From Ceratothoa steindachneri (lineage: Eukaryota; Arthropoda; Malacostraca; Isopoda; Cymothoidae): DNA of 64,000 nucleotides. The position numbers and the translations under genes were made by a program. The stretch lies in the NCBI GenBank assembly GCA_963969495.1, contig OZ018324.1:43150609-43214608 (forward strand), in the 5' to 3' direction. Shown one piece after another: positions 33,881 through 45,309 of the stretch. The notes beneath the pieces are model-generated. The model had not been told where the DNA came from and ran no database searches. It saw only the letters and a list, made by a program, of their open reading frames with translations. Position 1 is the stretch's first letter. Every line of letters begins with the position of its first letter.

Positions 33881-34532
33881 GAATAAAGGATATATTACAA
33901 AAAATGTGTGCAGGCCAGTTTTGGGGGGTCACCAATATAACGAAAAGTTGATAACAAGTTTTTAACAAGGTCTTTATAGTTTTCACTTTTGTGTTTCCAT
34001 AACACATTTGGAGAATTAAGGCAACACTTTTTGGAAGAGGAAATCTTGCTCATTTTCTATTGCTTAGTTCACCACAACATCTGAAAAATCGGAAAAATGA
34101 AAATATTTAGAATTAGGATAAAATAAAGAATCCAGTTTAGTGGACGTACACACATACATAGTGACTAATATATAACAAACATATACACATTTATGACATA
34201 TACATATGGACATTAACTCCCAAATATACTTCTTTGCATATGGACATTGACTCACACACAGAGTTATAAACATATAGACTTTTACTCAGACCTAATATAT
34301 GTATTATAACATGATTTTTATTAACTTAAAAACTAGCCCTGGTTGAACAAAATGATGGTAATTTTTCGATTTAAGAATGATGTCAATTTCCTAAACACCA
34401 AAAACCTTGTGGACCAGTTTAATAAATTTAGCCATGGTATAGATGCTCTCAAAGTGGATGCACAACTGAGGCTACTATGGCGGTATGATGAGAAGAAGAG
34501 ATATCCGAAGCCAGACAAAAGAAATGAGCGGA

Positions 34533-34535
<3 letters not shown>
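33881..34535. other. No recognised gene; short protein-like frame
   Basis: AT-rich. At 34343-34530 a plus-strand frame reads [20 protein letters not shown] then [20 protein letters not shown] before running into an (AT)n tract. It looks protein-like and may be an exon or transposon scrap, but I do not recognise it. Confidence 0.3.

Positions 34536-34628
<93 letters not shown>
34536..34628. repeat. (AT)n tract
   Basis: About 90 bases of uninterrupted TA dinucleotide; it generates artefact YIYI reading frames on both strands. Confidence 0.95.
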
Positions 34629-34630
<2 letters not shown>

Positions 34631-34736
34631 GAGGAGAAGGGGAAATTTCTGTCTTCAAAAGGTTTTTGAAACTCAGAAATCAAATATAGCGAAAGCCTGG
34701 CGGTTGTTGTTACCACCCGCAGAACTTGTATTTGCT

Positions 34737-34737
<1 letters not shown>

Positions 34738-34782
<45 letters not shown>
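34738..34782. repeat. (AT)n tract
   Basis: About 44 bases of TA dinucleotide, about 110 bases after the previous tract. Confidence 0.95.
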
Positions 34783-34786
<4 letters not shown>

Positions 34787-35128
34787 CAAATTTTCAGTAT
34801 TAGTCACTAAAAAATGTAATATAAATCCGCAGGAAGGAACCTAAAAGTTATCTGCTCAGAATTTCTATAAGCAACAAATTATTTGAAGTGACACTGAGCA
34901 AAGGCTCACAAAGGCGTCTCTAATAAAAAAGAGGTTTTCACGGAAGAACTATTCATTTGCCGAACAGCAACTATTTGAAATCTTTGGAGGTTTCCAAGGA
35001 ATTCTATTTCAAATTGTAAAATGCTTCCGCTCTTTTTCTGATTTCTGCATCGCTAATAGTGATAATGGGTTTTGAATTTGTAAAATCAATGTGAAGATCC
35101 TTTGGGGAGTCGCCGACTGTAGGACTCC

Positions 35129-36430
35129 CTACGCTCTTCCGTTTCCCACTTTGTTTCTCTGTAGCGGAGTCACTTCCCTCTTTCTGACTTTAGAAAAGGT
35201 CGCTCCTGGAGTAACACGGGTGTACTGGCGTACGTCCTCCTTTACTCGGGGCCTGACACTTCTTTCGCTTTGCTCCACAACATTCTGGATCATGTTTGCG
35301 AGTACAGCTTTCACTTTAAAGGAAAGAGGCCCTCTGTCCCTTTTATACAGGTCGTTTCTGCCGTAAAAAGTTTGGCAGTGGTCTACAAAGAAGACTCCTT
35401 CTGCCGTGCATAGATCCGCCAACCGTCGGTTCACTGCGACGTTTCTCTCGTGAGCGGTTTGGGATAAACCTCTTCTTGGAAGCATCCGAACCACGACACG
35501 TTTGCGGGTTTTAAGCCCCATTTCATCCACGGCTCCCATCACCATTTGGATGGTATTGCCACTGAGGATAACCTTACCCACTCTGAGGTAGATGTCGTTG
35601 CCACTCACCATTAGAGTGACAACTGAATTCACAGAAATCTGAGCTTTCTCTCCCTCTACTCTGATGTTGTGGTTATCCCGTCCTGGCGGGCAGCTTACCT
35701 TTTCGCTAGTGCGAAGGCGGGCCGCTAGCAGCGGCTGCAAATCCCGTGTTTGCGAGTTACCAATGAGGGTGACCTTCGGACACTTGGTCTCTGAAGACGG
35801 GGTCTTCCCTTATGGAAGAGGCCTCTCCTTTTCCTCTTTACTCTCCCTATTCTTGTCCTTCTTTTTCTTATTCCCCTTTTTCTTCTTGTTTATGCGTTTT
35901 TCTTCTATTTTTGGTTCTTCTTCTTTTGTTTCAACTTTATTCTTTTTTTTCTTTTTTTTCCTTTCTTTTTTTTCTCTTTTTCTTTTGCCTCAGCTAGTTT
36001 AACCACTGATGATGCCGGAATCTCCGCTTGGGTAAGCACTACGGCACCTAGAAGATTCCGACACATCAGTGCGTGATGCCACTTCTAGGCGTCGAATGTG
36101 AGCTGCGTGAAGGGCTTCGAGTTTCTCCACCTTTCTCTTAAGAATTTGAGCTCTTTCCTCTGAGGAACTATAGAGGTCTTTTAGTTTCTCTACCTCTCTA
36201 GTCAGTATATAAGTAATGAAGATATTTTTTGGTCTGTATTTTGAGTATCAGACCTCCGGAAAGTCAACGCACCACTTTTCTAACTGGCATGTTGCACAGT
36301 TATGTTTTAGACGAACAGGTCCTTTTTGTTTGTCATTTTGAGCGCTTTCTCTCTCTCTGAAAACTCGTGACCAATCAATGATAAAAAAGGAGGGTTGGTG
36401 AGTTCTCCCCGCATGAGTCGCTCCCGCTTA
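35129..36430 (-). pseudogene. CR1-type LINE ORF1 with SGNH-esterase domain
   Basis: Minus strand. Near 36430-36330 a possible start (MDKRERLMRGELTN) precedes a Cys pair and Trp (CATCQLEKWCVDF, about 36290), a possible remnant of the zinc/PHD-like finger seen in CR1 ORF1. A coiled-coil-like stretch follows (EERAQILKRKVEKLEALHAA, about 36160-36090), then a Lys/Glu-rich linker (36000-35810). The esterase-like domain runs 35790-35340: KVTLIGNSQTRDLQPLLAAR is the block I position, LMVSGNDIYLRVGKV is the 'GGND' block III, RMLPRRGLSQTAHERN follows, and DRGPLSFKVKAVLANM sits where the 'DG.H.S..G' block V should be. The last 203 codons (35129-35740) are uninterrupted; the upstream part has stops. The Ser of GDS reads GNSQ and the block V His appears lost. 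In CR1 elements this protein is thought to aid retrotransposition. No ORF2 follows it downstream. Confidence 0.72.
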
Positions 36431-36960
36431 TCCATCGGAGACGTTTCGGAACTTTCAGAAGGCACTTTCCATGTGCTGCTGTTCGTCCGACCGAGTCGTT
36501 AAACCTCGGCGTGCCGTGGCTCTCAACCAAGCAGCATTGACAGACACCGAAGGGGCCATTGATTTCTCACCAGTTGAACAACGGAGCATGCCTCGTATTA
36601 AACTCCTACTAGTTTCCTTCACAACGGCCAGGATCTCGGAGAAGCGTTCAATGGATATCCTGCCATACCATGAGACTCAACCCAAGGCTTTTTATTGGCC
36701 TGGCAACCAGCTTGGAAACAAAGGGTCATCACCTCGGACCGATGCTACCAGAAGCACCCGTCAACGTTCTCTGGGAATAGGCAATAATTACAACCAATAT
36801 AAGGAGTTGACGGGGCACTACTCTCATCACATTCATTGTGCCCCAACGCCTAGGAAACCTCTAATCCTAGACTCAAAACCAGAGAACGTCGATTGACGTT
36901 GTTTATAGAGGTTCCAAAGCCTCTCTTCGAAAGAATGAGGCAGCTGTAAGGTACTTATAT
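36431..36960 (-). mobile_element. Probable 5' region of the ORF1-bearing CR1 copy
   Basis: GC-richer DNA directly upstream, on the minus strand, of the ORF1 relic, with the same base composition as the ORF. The 141-codon plus-strand frame (36471-36896) over it has no recognisable motif. By position I infer a CR1 5' untranslated region. Confidence 0.35.
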
Positions 36961-37139
36961 GTAGAAAGATGGAAAAAAAGGGTAAGAGTGACATGATAGT
37001 AGTAGCGTTTGTTTTTTTTAGTAGTTTTTTTTCTTTTTGTATAATAAGTGGAAAAGATAGGATAAAAGTAAAAAAGGAGAAGGATAAGGTATAAAAAAGA
37101 AGGACGCACTTAGTCTGTGACCTCATTTTCCACCAAATC

Positions 37140-39470
37140 GACAAGGAAAGCCATACCAGGGGTACTTAGAAGAGAGGTACCCCCGCCGACATAGCTCGAA
37201 ATGTCCGTGTAAACACAAGCTCTCTTGCCGCGAGAGAGAGAGAGAGACATAAAGAGAGAGAGAGAGAGTAACAAGAGGTAAGAAGGAAAGAAAGTACCCT
37301 AGAAGACCTTACGGTCCATTCAAAAAGGGTACCTTTGGACCAGCAGTCAAGCGGGCACATCTCTGCTCAAATGCTTTACCTCCTTTCAAGGCCATTTTTC
37401 GAGACACTGTCTAGTCTTTATTTGAACTGGTCAACAGATTCGCTGTTGACAACTTCCACTGGAATTGTGTTCCAACTACCGCAGATACTGTACGTGAAAA
37501 TTTTCCACAAAGATCGCGGTTGTAACGCTTCAGTTCAAGTTTAAAGCCGTGATTTCTTGTCCTGGTTTCAACAAGTGTGCAAATATCCCTGTAGTCAAAA
37601 TTGTCGAACCCTCGAAGTATTTTGAAAACTTTGATGAGCTGACCACGCAGTTTACGGGTTTCAAACGAGAAAAGATCTAATTCCCTTAATCTATCTTCCT
37701 AACTTTTATGTCGGTTAGAGGGATCAGTTTGGTTGCCCTGGCTTGCACGCGTTGTAATATCGCGATGTCCTTTTGAAATGAAGGACTCCAGAATTGTGCG
37801 ACATACTCCAGGTGCGGTCGGACAAGTAAGTTGTGCAAACACAGTACAATCTCTTTGTTCCGAAATTCAAACTGGTGCGTTATGTAGCCTAGCATCCTTT
37901 GGGCCTTCAGCAAAACCCGTTGCCGTCTGCCACTTAGTCAGTTCTCTATCCAGCTGGCTACTTTTCCGTCTATGCCAAGCGCTTGCACTTTCAAGAGAAG
38001 GCGGCGGTGTGGTACCTTATCAGCGACTATCTGAAAGTCTAAGTAGACCGTTTTGTCCCGATCGTGCTCACTGAAGACGAAGTGGAAGAATTCCACAGGG
38101 TTCGTCAGGCATGACCGTTGCCTTCGGAAGCCGTGCTGGAAGCTCCTCAGTAGCAGCTTTGACTCTAAATCCGACGTTATTTTATCCACTATGATGCTTC
38201 TCATGAGTTTACCAACTATCGAAGTCAGACTGATAGGTCGGTAGTTTGACGGTTAGCTACGGTCTCCTTTCTTGAAGATAGGAGTCACCTCCGCTTCACG
38301 CCAGTCTCTAGGAACGCATTCAGTCAGGATTGACATGTTGAAGATTGCGCTCAGGTGTCGTGACACTTGATCGCGCACTTCTTTCAACACTTTAGGTGAC
38401 TTTTTGGTCATTAGGTCAGTGATCTTCTTTTTTATTTCTCCTTGGGTGAAGTCCAAATCACCAGCTTTTCCCCCCGAGTATAAATCCATCGGCTGCGGGG
38501 TGGGACCACACTATTCAGTAAACACTGAAGAGAAGTAGTCGTTGAGGAGGGTCTCATTTTCTACACCTTAGTGCTTTAATGCCCCCTCCTCATTCCACAA
38601 AGGGCCAATCATCTGACTGATTGGTTTACGGCTGTTTACATATCCAAAGAACTCCTTGTGATTCTCTTTACAGAGTCTCGCCACTCGGAGTTCCTCAGAC
38701 CACTTAGCCGCCCTTATGCTGAACTTCACTCTCCTGGCTATCCACCAGTATTCGTCAAAGTCACCCGAGATCTTCGATTGCCGATACACATTTCTCTTCT
38801 CCCTAACCAGTTGGCCGATTTCTCGATTAACCACTTTGGCTGAACAGAAGACCGACGGGAGCATTTTAGAGGGATGAAACGTGATTGAAGACTAATGAAT
38901 GTGGTTTTGAAACTGTTCTACGAGTCTTCAACAGCCTCTCACACTTCTAGCCTCCCGTCAGTCAGTCCAGCGCGTAGACCTGCAAAGTCTGCTCTTCTCA
39001 AATCAACTTTCCTCGATTTACTAATTGCAGGCTTCGCTTTTGTGACTTTGACTACAAATCTCATTATTCTGTGGTCACTGCCACCGAGCTATTCGCCAAC
39101 AGAGAGGTCCTCAACAATGTCATCCTCAGAGGTGAAAACCAAGTCGAGGATATTGTTTCCTCTCGTTGGCTCTCTCACCCATTGAGTCAGGAACTCGTTA
39201 TTCGCGGACTCCAGGAGTAGTGCGTTCTCTCCAATTCTCCTAGATATCTTTTTAACTTCTCGGCCAGCAGGTATACTAGCTTCCGTTGACGTAAAATTTC
39301 TTTTCATAAATGGTCCTTGTGATGAAATCATAAAATTGATAATCAATGCTATTTACCATACTGATTTTATTCACACCTCTTACCCTTACAGAAGACATTC
39401 TGCTAGCTTCTTCAAGCATGCACAAAAGAAGCCCGTTAAATGGTCCCGACAGGGAAATGTTCGTCCAAAT
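37140..39470 (-). mobile_element. CR1-like LINE ORF2 (EN and RT) with RT core deleted
   Basis: Minus strand, 39.47 down to 37.14 kb. Endonuclease end: NEFLTQWVREPTRGNNILDL, VFTSEDDIVEDLSVGE and GGSDHRIMRFVVKVTKAKP (39210-39060). Linker: WLIEKSANWLGRREMCIGNR and YWWIARRVKFSIRAA (38860-38690). RT: DWREAEVTPIFKKGDRS (38310-38253), SFQHGFRRQRSCLTNPVEFF (38150), TVYLDFQIVADKVPHRRLLL (38050) and SWIEN (37940). The sequence then jumps directly to LKAQRMLGYITHQFEFRNKE (37910) and LVRPHLEYVAQFWSPSFQKD (37820), with the normal C-terminus RGFDNFDYRDICTLVETRTR (37610) and SWNTIPVEVVNSESVDQFK (37450-37400). The roughly 150 residues normally between, with the PQGS and YADD boxes, are missing. The 3' UTR runs to about 37140. 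Confidence 0.88.
37231..37269. repeat. (GA)n tract
   Basis: GA dinucleotides interrupted once by CATAAA, within the 3' UTR of the CR1 ORF2 copy. Confidence 0.85.
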
Positions 39471-40980
39471 CGACAAAATATTGACAAAACCTTAAATACC
39501 AAGAGCCTTGAGCAAGTTAACGTTCTAGTGGAGAGATTAAAAAACAACTAATATTTGAACTTCACCCATGAAACAAAGAGAATAAAATATCCCTTTCTTT
39601 CCCTAATATAATCATTATGCTCATAAGTCAAATTTACGTCTCAAGTGTAAATTAATCCACAAACTTAGGCTTCTTCATAAACGGTTCCCCTGACTGTCCA
39701 GAACGCTACAAAAGATCCATTATTAAAGCCTTAGTGAACAGATAATTTTCACATTTCTCCTGATGGACGGCTTTATATCTTGAACTAAAGAGGGTTTCCC
39801 TCATTCTGTTTAACATAGGCTAACCACATGAATCTAATGCTGCCGTTATAAAAAGGAAAATGAACTTAACCGCTAGTTTTAGGGGTCATTCATCACGAAA
39901 GGAAAAGACGATAGAATTTTAGCATAAAGCTAATACATATAAATTACAGTTATCTCTGAGAGGAAAAGTCTCTCAAAGCCATTGTACACCGCAACGTCTC
40001 TCCAAGCGATCCTAATACAGATTTGAACCTAATAATATACATATTATAACACGAATAAGACTACTAAATTATTGTGAACAATAGTAAAACTTCCACCAAT
40101 CACTTGTGCCGTTGAATGGCTAAATGAGGCTTCTGCCACTATATGGCACCACCCAGGGGCATATTCAATGGCAGATTTAAAATCTCCAGAGTGAATAATT
40201 ATATGTCTCATGATCATATGGGTCATTTCATGGCTATAAATGGGTACAAATAAAATTTACTCCTTTTTTGAAAAAAACAAAGCCTTGACCTTGCGTTACA
40301 TCTCAGGTAAAAAAAGCAATCTCCATCAGACGGTGGAACTCCAAGAGAACAATTTCATGTACTAGTATTCGTGTAAAGTCGGTGACTGCAAACAGCACAA
40401 TCCCACATACATTGCCGTGACTTGCACAACTCTGTTGAGGCGACTGAATGCTAACCTATAAAATGGTGCCATTAAAAACCATAGTCATTCGTATGGCACT
40501 ACACGAACACGTGAAACGTTCAACAGGTAACCCTCCATCTTCCTGCTACTTCAGAACCGTCGGAGATTGGAAATGGCCAAAGCCATATTTATTGAAGACA
40601 AGAAACCGACAATTACAGTGCAGCTTAAGCCAGAGACACCCTTCCAACGACTTGATTTCTCCGTGTTAATAGCCGCTAATACCAGCTAATACTCATTCCC
40701 ACTTAGATTTTCTTGTCTGAGATTGGCCCATTTTGTAGCACTTATGTTCGCGCAAAAGCTGCTAATATTATTATACACTCCAATTTCCCTTGACAGTGAT
40801 TGGTCCATTTGATATCGTTTATACTCGCGCAAAACCTCTCTAATGTTATTTTTCACTTAAATTTTATATCTCTGTGAATAGTCCATTTTGTAGCGCTTAT
40901 GTTCGAAAGAAAAAGCTAACCTTAATTTGCATTTAAAATTTTCCTTCCATTTTGCAACGCTTATATATGTTCTTGCAAAA
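39471..40980. other. No gene seen
   Basis: AT-rich with short frames at 40044-40226 (-) and 40448-40669 (+) that carry no motif. Confidence 0.45.
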
Positions 40981-41430
40981 TCTAATTATAGTGTACCATA
41001 CCGTAAATCTGCTTTGCTTGACACTCCTTTCCATGATGGTTTTCGACGGCAAAGCATTGGAAGGAGCATTCGAGTGTGATATACTCCTCTGCCTCGATTT
41101 CCTCCTGCACCAACCGTAGATAAAATCCCAGAAGTCCTTCGTTCTTTGCCTTCTTGGCCATCTCGATGTTTGTGATAATAATTTTCACAATGTTCTGTAC
41201 TTTTCCGAATTTTTCCACTTTCGTGATATTGGCCCATATTTGTATTTTGGTAATCTCGGTTTTAAATTATTCACAGGAATTCTCTTTGAAGAAAGAATCG
41301 AGCCGCCTGAGGAGGATGGTGCGACACGCAAGGATCGCTTGGGGGATGAAAGCTTCTAGTCCGATCATCTGGAGAGACATTTTAGCCTCTTTAGAGACGA
41401 GCCTTTTCGACCTCCAATGTCCCAGAAGAT
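40981..41430 (-). pseudogene. Jockey-type ORF1 fragment with a zinc knuckle
   Basis: Minus strand. ACRTILLRRLDSFFKENSCE (41330-41270) leads into a frame at 41218-40982 reading KIIITNIEMAKKAKNEGLLG FYLRLV. It then gives ECSFQCFAVENHHGKECQAK, a CX2C...HX4C knuckle like those of arthropod Jockey ORF1 proteins ('CF.C....H....C'). The frame ends after this first knuckle, where a second is usually found. No matching ORF2 lies downstream, so this is an isolated fragment. Confidence 0.6.
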
Positions 41431-41859
41431 AACCAGCAACGGTCGAAAGACATCTCAGAATAAAATAAGCCTTTAGTCAGTGATATTTCTCGCCTCACTA
41501 ACCCGCCCTAAAAACTCGTTAGCAGGATAGAGAAAATAAAAGTTAAAGTTAATAACGCAGTCTTTACTGTAAACTTTAACAGTACAGTTATCTAACATAG
41601 GCTCTTACCTAGTTACAGAAACACACACACGGAGCCAGTCTCTCTCTCATACTAACGTTTTCTTCTTCAACATATATGGACTGAGTTACACTGTTCTGAT
41701 TATAAGTTGGCTTGAAGCATTATTTGGAGGTCATGTGATAAGCGTAGTTGCTTCATAAGCAAAGAGTACTCGATGACGTAGGTCTGAACTTCATCCCTTA
41801 TTTTTACTTTCTTTCTTTTCATCTTCTTATCCACCATTGGTTATTGATTTTTGCTGGAG
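41431..41859. other. No gene seen
   Basis: AT-rich with a short CA tract near 41622-41630; nothing else stands out. Confidence 0.4.
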
Positions 41860-42640
41860 CAAAATATCCAAATACATTAAAATGACGAACATTATGATTT
41901 CTAAATCTTTTTCTCTGATGAGAATATTTTAAATTTGGCCAACCATATTAAAATCTTTTCGAAGATTATAATAATCTATGTGTTTTCCTTACATTTGTTA
42001 TTTTTGAATTACATCTGCCATCTTTCAGAAAACTTCACTTCTCTTTTTGAGACTCGTTATAAATTTAGCCCAATTAACAAGTTTCGTCTCATCACCAAAT
42101 TTTGAAACTTTTCCATAATAAATGAATATCATATTTATTATTTAAAAATAGCAAGGAGCCCAGAACAGATGAATGAAGATTGCCTCTAGTGACTGACCCC
42201 TGATGAATCATTTCCATTAACAATATATCTTCTCTTTTCCAGCTAGTCTTCAATCAATTATTTTTGCCCTGCGCACAATTCTTAAGCTTTTATCTATATC
42301 AAAACTCACTTTAGTGGTACTGTGGTAGAGCCTTTTTGAAATGGTGATAAAAAAGAAGTCTATTAGTTAACCATGAGCGCCAGTGTCGAAAGCCGTGCAA
42401 TTCCTTTTATCAATTTATTTGCTTCCTGAAGCTCACGATGGAGCCATAATTTACAGGATCAGTCTTTATTCCTTTTTGGAAAAAATTGTGTTACAAAGGC
42501 CTCTTTGACCTTTATAGGAACCATTCCATCAGGAATGGATTTTTGTAAAATTTTATAAAGGGCTTTTAAAAGTACCTTTCTAATTTGTTAAAATGGATCG
42601 GCTAGATTTGATCGGGTCCCGGTGCTTGCCAACTTTTATC
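41860..42640 (-). mobile_element. Degenerate CR1-like LINE RT fragment
   Basis: Minus strand, no long open frame, but RT blocks read in order: LKALYKILQKSIPDGMVPIK (about 42580-42510), which matches '..L..IFN.S...G..P..WK'; KLIKGI (42405); and VSKFGDETKLVNWAKFITSL (42110-42050), which is the YADD/FADD box with one Asp altered. Stops and frameshifts are frequent. It is more decayed than the CR1 piece at 37-39 kb. Confidence 0.5.
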
Positions 42641-42880
42641 CATAAGTAAAATACTTTAACTTTTTCTTAACATTTTATTTTAAGTTTGAGAATGACCAAA
42701 TTTGTTACTTTAATTATTTAAATTTTTAAAGAAAGAGAACCTTTTTGAAAATAAATATGATTAGCGAATTTTTCGTATATTCGGAGGTTTTATCAAAATT
42801 TCTCTAAAATAGATTTTCCATTTTATTGTTTACCCCGAGGACATAGTTACTGGCTCCTAAATCTCAGATAATCAATCAAA

Positions 42881-43531
42881 TCAATCATTTCCTGTGGTAC
42901 TCACGGGGATGCGTAGGGCCTCAATGAAGTCACGCCACCACGCTCTATCTTGAGCTAATGCGTCAAGATCTTCCCAACAATCATCTCCTGCTTCCCGCCC
43001 CATAATCCTTATCCAAGTCTCCCTAGGCATATCTCTACCACTTTTACCAGGGGCCAACCATTTCCAACGGGAAAATCTAACAAACTCACTAAACGGTTGC
43101 ACCCTCGTTATTTCTCTGATTCTGGTATTTGACAATCTTCTATCCCACCATTCAACTCCCAATATTCGTCACAGAGCCTTATTTTACAATGGTGATAGTT
43201 TTTTATCTGTAATCAAGGGCTGTACCAAGACTCATGTCCAGAAAATCAAAATAATTCTAACCATTACCTTATAAATTTTTATTTTAGTATGCACAGAAAA
43301 GTTGCTATTATTCCAAACATTCTTAAGCATTCCCATTGCTTGATGGGCACGTCTTAGCCTCTCCTCACACTCTAAATTTGGAGAACCATTCTTTAGTAAA
43401 TAAGTACCTAAATATTTTAACCTATCAACTTGATTTATAGCAGCAATTCCTTCTACGGAGTAATTCGACGCATTTTCTATATTCATATTTATGATTTCAG
43501 TTTTTCTTCTATTAATTACCAGACCAACCAT
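42881..43531 (-). mobile_element. RTE-like LINE, RT C-terminal fragment
   Basis: Two minus-strand frames. At 43531-43232, VGLVINRRKTEIINM then QVDRLKYLGTYLLKNG and RRAHQAMGMLKNVWNNSNFS with VHTKIKIYKVMVRIIL match the 'GL.IN..KTK.M', 'F.YLGS.I...G', 'R...A...L..IW' and 'S..TK..I....V...LLYG' blocks of RTE-like and related RTs. At 43162-42881, WWDRRLSNTRIREIT, RFSRWKWLAPG, PRETWIRIMGRE and LDALAQDRAWWRDFIEALR match the typical C-terminal 'R..W.GH..R ... W......D...W' block. A frameshift separates them. The catalytic part is not preserved; 5' truncated. Confidence 0.75.
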
Positions 43532-43908
43532 TCGTCCTTCCTAATCTAAACAGTCCAACAGAAGTAAATGATTAGAGCGAATTTAGGTCAGAACAGACAT
43601 CGCTGCGGGTTTATTTTTCCGTATTTCTACATAATTGCGATAAAAAATTCATGCCCTAATGCCTAGAAAATCTTCATCTTTTGGAAAAAACATAGACAAT
43701 AGTAAACCATTAGTAGATATGTTATGTAAACTGTTTAATTTGTTTTAGACCAAAAGCCCTTTGAGAGCCGGATAGATGCTAAGTCACAAATTCAAGGTCT
43801 GCATATGAAGCGCAATCTCCTTCGATAAGGAGCCGTACTGCAGGTTCAGCTTGTTTTCAATATTTGATAAATAATTGTCATCTCCAATAATTATTACACC
43901 TTGTATTA

Positions 43909-45307
43909 TTGAGTTGAGGAATAGGTTCTTGCGGTTTTATCAAATTTATTCATTACCATTAACAATTTAAGAAAAACTTCATTTTTAATTAATAACAATA
44001 TACAATTTAATCAATAATGTATCTCCCCTGTTATTTACGACTTCTTCCCAACGTTCAACTAGTTTTTCGATGCCTCTGCAATCAAAATCTCTAGATTTTG
44101 ACTCGAAGAATTCTTCTAACCAGGTTCTTAATTCCACATCAGTATTGAACCAAACGCCGCGAAAATTGTTGGAGAGCAATCGGAACAGATAGAAATCCGA
44201 TGGCGCCAAGTCTGGCGAATATGGAGGATGCAGCAGGATTACCCAATTAAGCGTTTGCATGGCGTCTTTTGTCATATAGGAAATGTGAGAACGAGCATTT
44301 TCGTGTTGCAGAAGGACTCCATAACGTCGATGAGGTCGCTTTTCACGAACAGCTTCGGCGAGTCGATACATTTGTTGAACGTAGAGTTCTGCATTGACAA
44401 TTTCGTTGTTCGCAAGGAGCTCATAAAGAATGATGCCTTCACAATCCCACCACACACACAGCATCGTCTTTCGTGGATGAAGTCATTGCTTTAATCGCGG
44501 AAGTGGTTTTTTATTGGATCTAACCCATTGTTTTCTATGGTTCATGTTGACATAAACACACCACTTTTCCTCGCTCTTAATGATGCGGGGAAGCAATCTG
44601 TCCTTATATCCACGAGTAGCCTGGTGGCGAGCACGCAAACCTGTGGCAATCGTGGAGCGTTGAAGTTTGTTGCTTTCTCTCAAAGCGTGTGGGACTAATG
44701 CATCGAGTTTTGGAACTTTCCCCATCGAATGAAGGTGATTCACTACAGTTTTCTGATCACACGCTAATTGTACAGCCAATTCTCTAGTCGATTGATGAGG
44801 ATTTTCTTGAAGAAGGTCATTCAATCGATCTTCATCCAACAAAATAGGGCGTCCAGAACGTTCTTCGTCATTAAGATTGAAATGACCGTTTTTAAACGTG
44901 AAAGCCACCATTGAGCTGTCCTTTCAGATAAAGCATTTTCTCAGTACACAGCACAAATATCGCGACGAGCTTTGGCTGCGTTTTCATTGTTTCCGTCTCG
45001 ATTGAAAATGAACAACAAGTGTCGAAAATGCGCCTTTCTTTAAACTTGACATTCCATTTTGAGAGTACAGACCAAAAATTAATATAACGGAACTTTTAAA
45101 TAAACTGCAATGACTTATTGCTCAACTTCAAGACGTAGCCTAAGCAAAAGCCTAATAGTCTACGCTGTTAAGAGACGTAGCCTAACCTTTGCAAATTTTG
45201 GTCTTATTATTTATTATTGTTTCTTAATATGTGCACAAGTCACGTCAACAAACCTTAAGTCAACACAACATTAAAAAAAAAACGCAAGAATTTATTGCTC
45301 AACCTAA
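43909..45307 (-). mobile_element. Full-length mariner, inactive
   Basis: 1399 bp with terminal repeats TTGAGTTGAGGAATAGGTTC at 43909 and GAATTTATTGCTCAACCTAA at 45307, flanked by TA (43907-43908 and 45308-45309). It belongs to the same family as the element at 57090-58645: the ends, transposase and a 5' leader with two AGGCTACGTCT copies (here 45131-45141 and 45173-45183 on the minus strand) agree. Confidence 0.95.
43985..45057 (-). pseudogene. Mariner transposase (broken)
   Basis: The start ATG at 45057 (MECQV) is followed at codon 6 by a stop where the sister copy has Glu. Readable parts are FTFKNGHFNLNDEERSGRPI and DRLNDLLQENPHQSTRELAV with KTVVNHLHSMGK (helix-turn-helix and the WVPH-like linker, 44911-44700), KSEEKWCVYVNMNHRKQW (44570), LLQHENARSHISYMTKDAM (44330) and HPPYSPDLAPSDFYLF (44240). 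The C-terminus is at 43985. The first catalytic Asp position reads Glu (SEEKW) and the second reads Glu (QHEN), while the Asp 34 residues after the second is kept. It is therefore catalytically dead as well as frame-broken. Confidence 0.9.
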
Positions 45308-45309
45308 TA

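Noticed and set aside
35664..36002. Plus-strand frame rich in Phe/Leu/Ser, resembling a membrane protein
   Set aside because: It is the complement of the Lys/Glu-rich linker of the CR1 ORF1 on the minus strand.
37733..38843. Plus-strand frames of 61-113 codons
   Set aside because: They are shadows of the CR1 ORF2 on the minus strand, which has the clear motifs.
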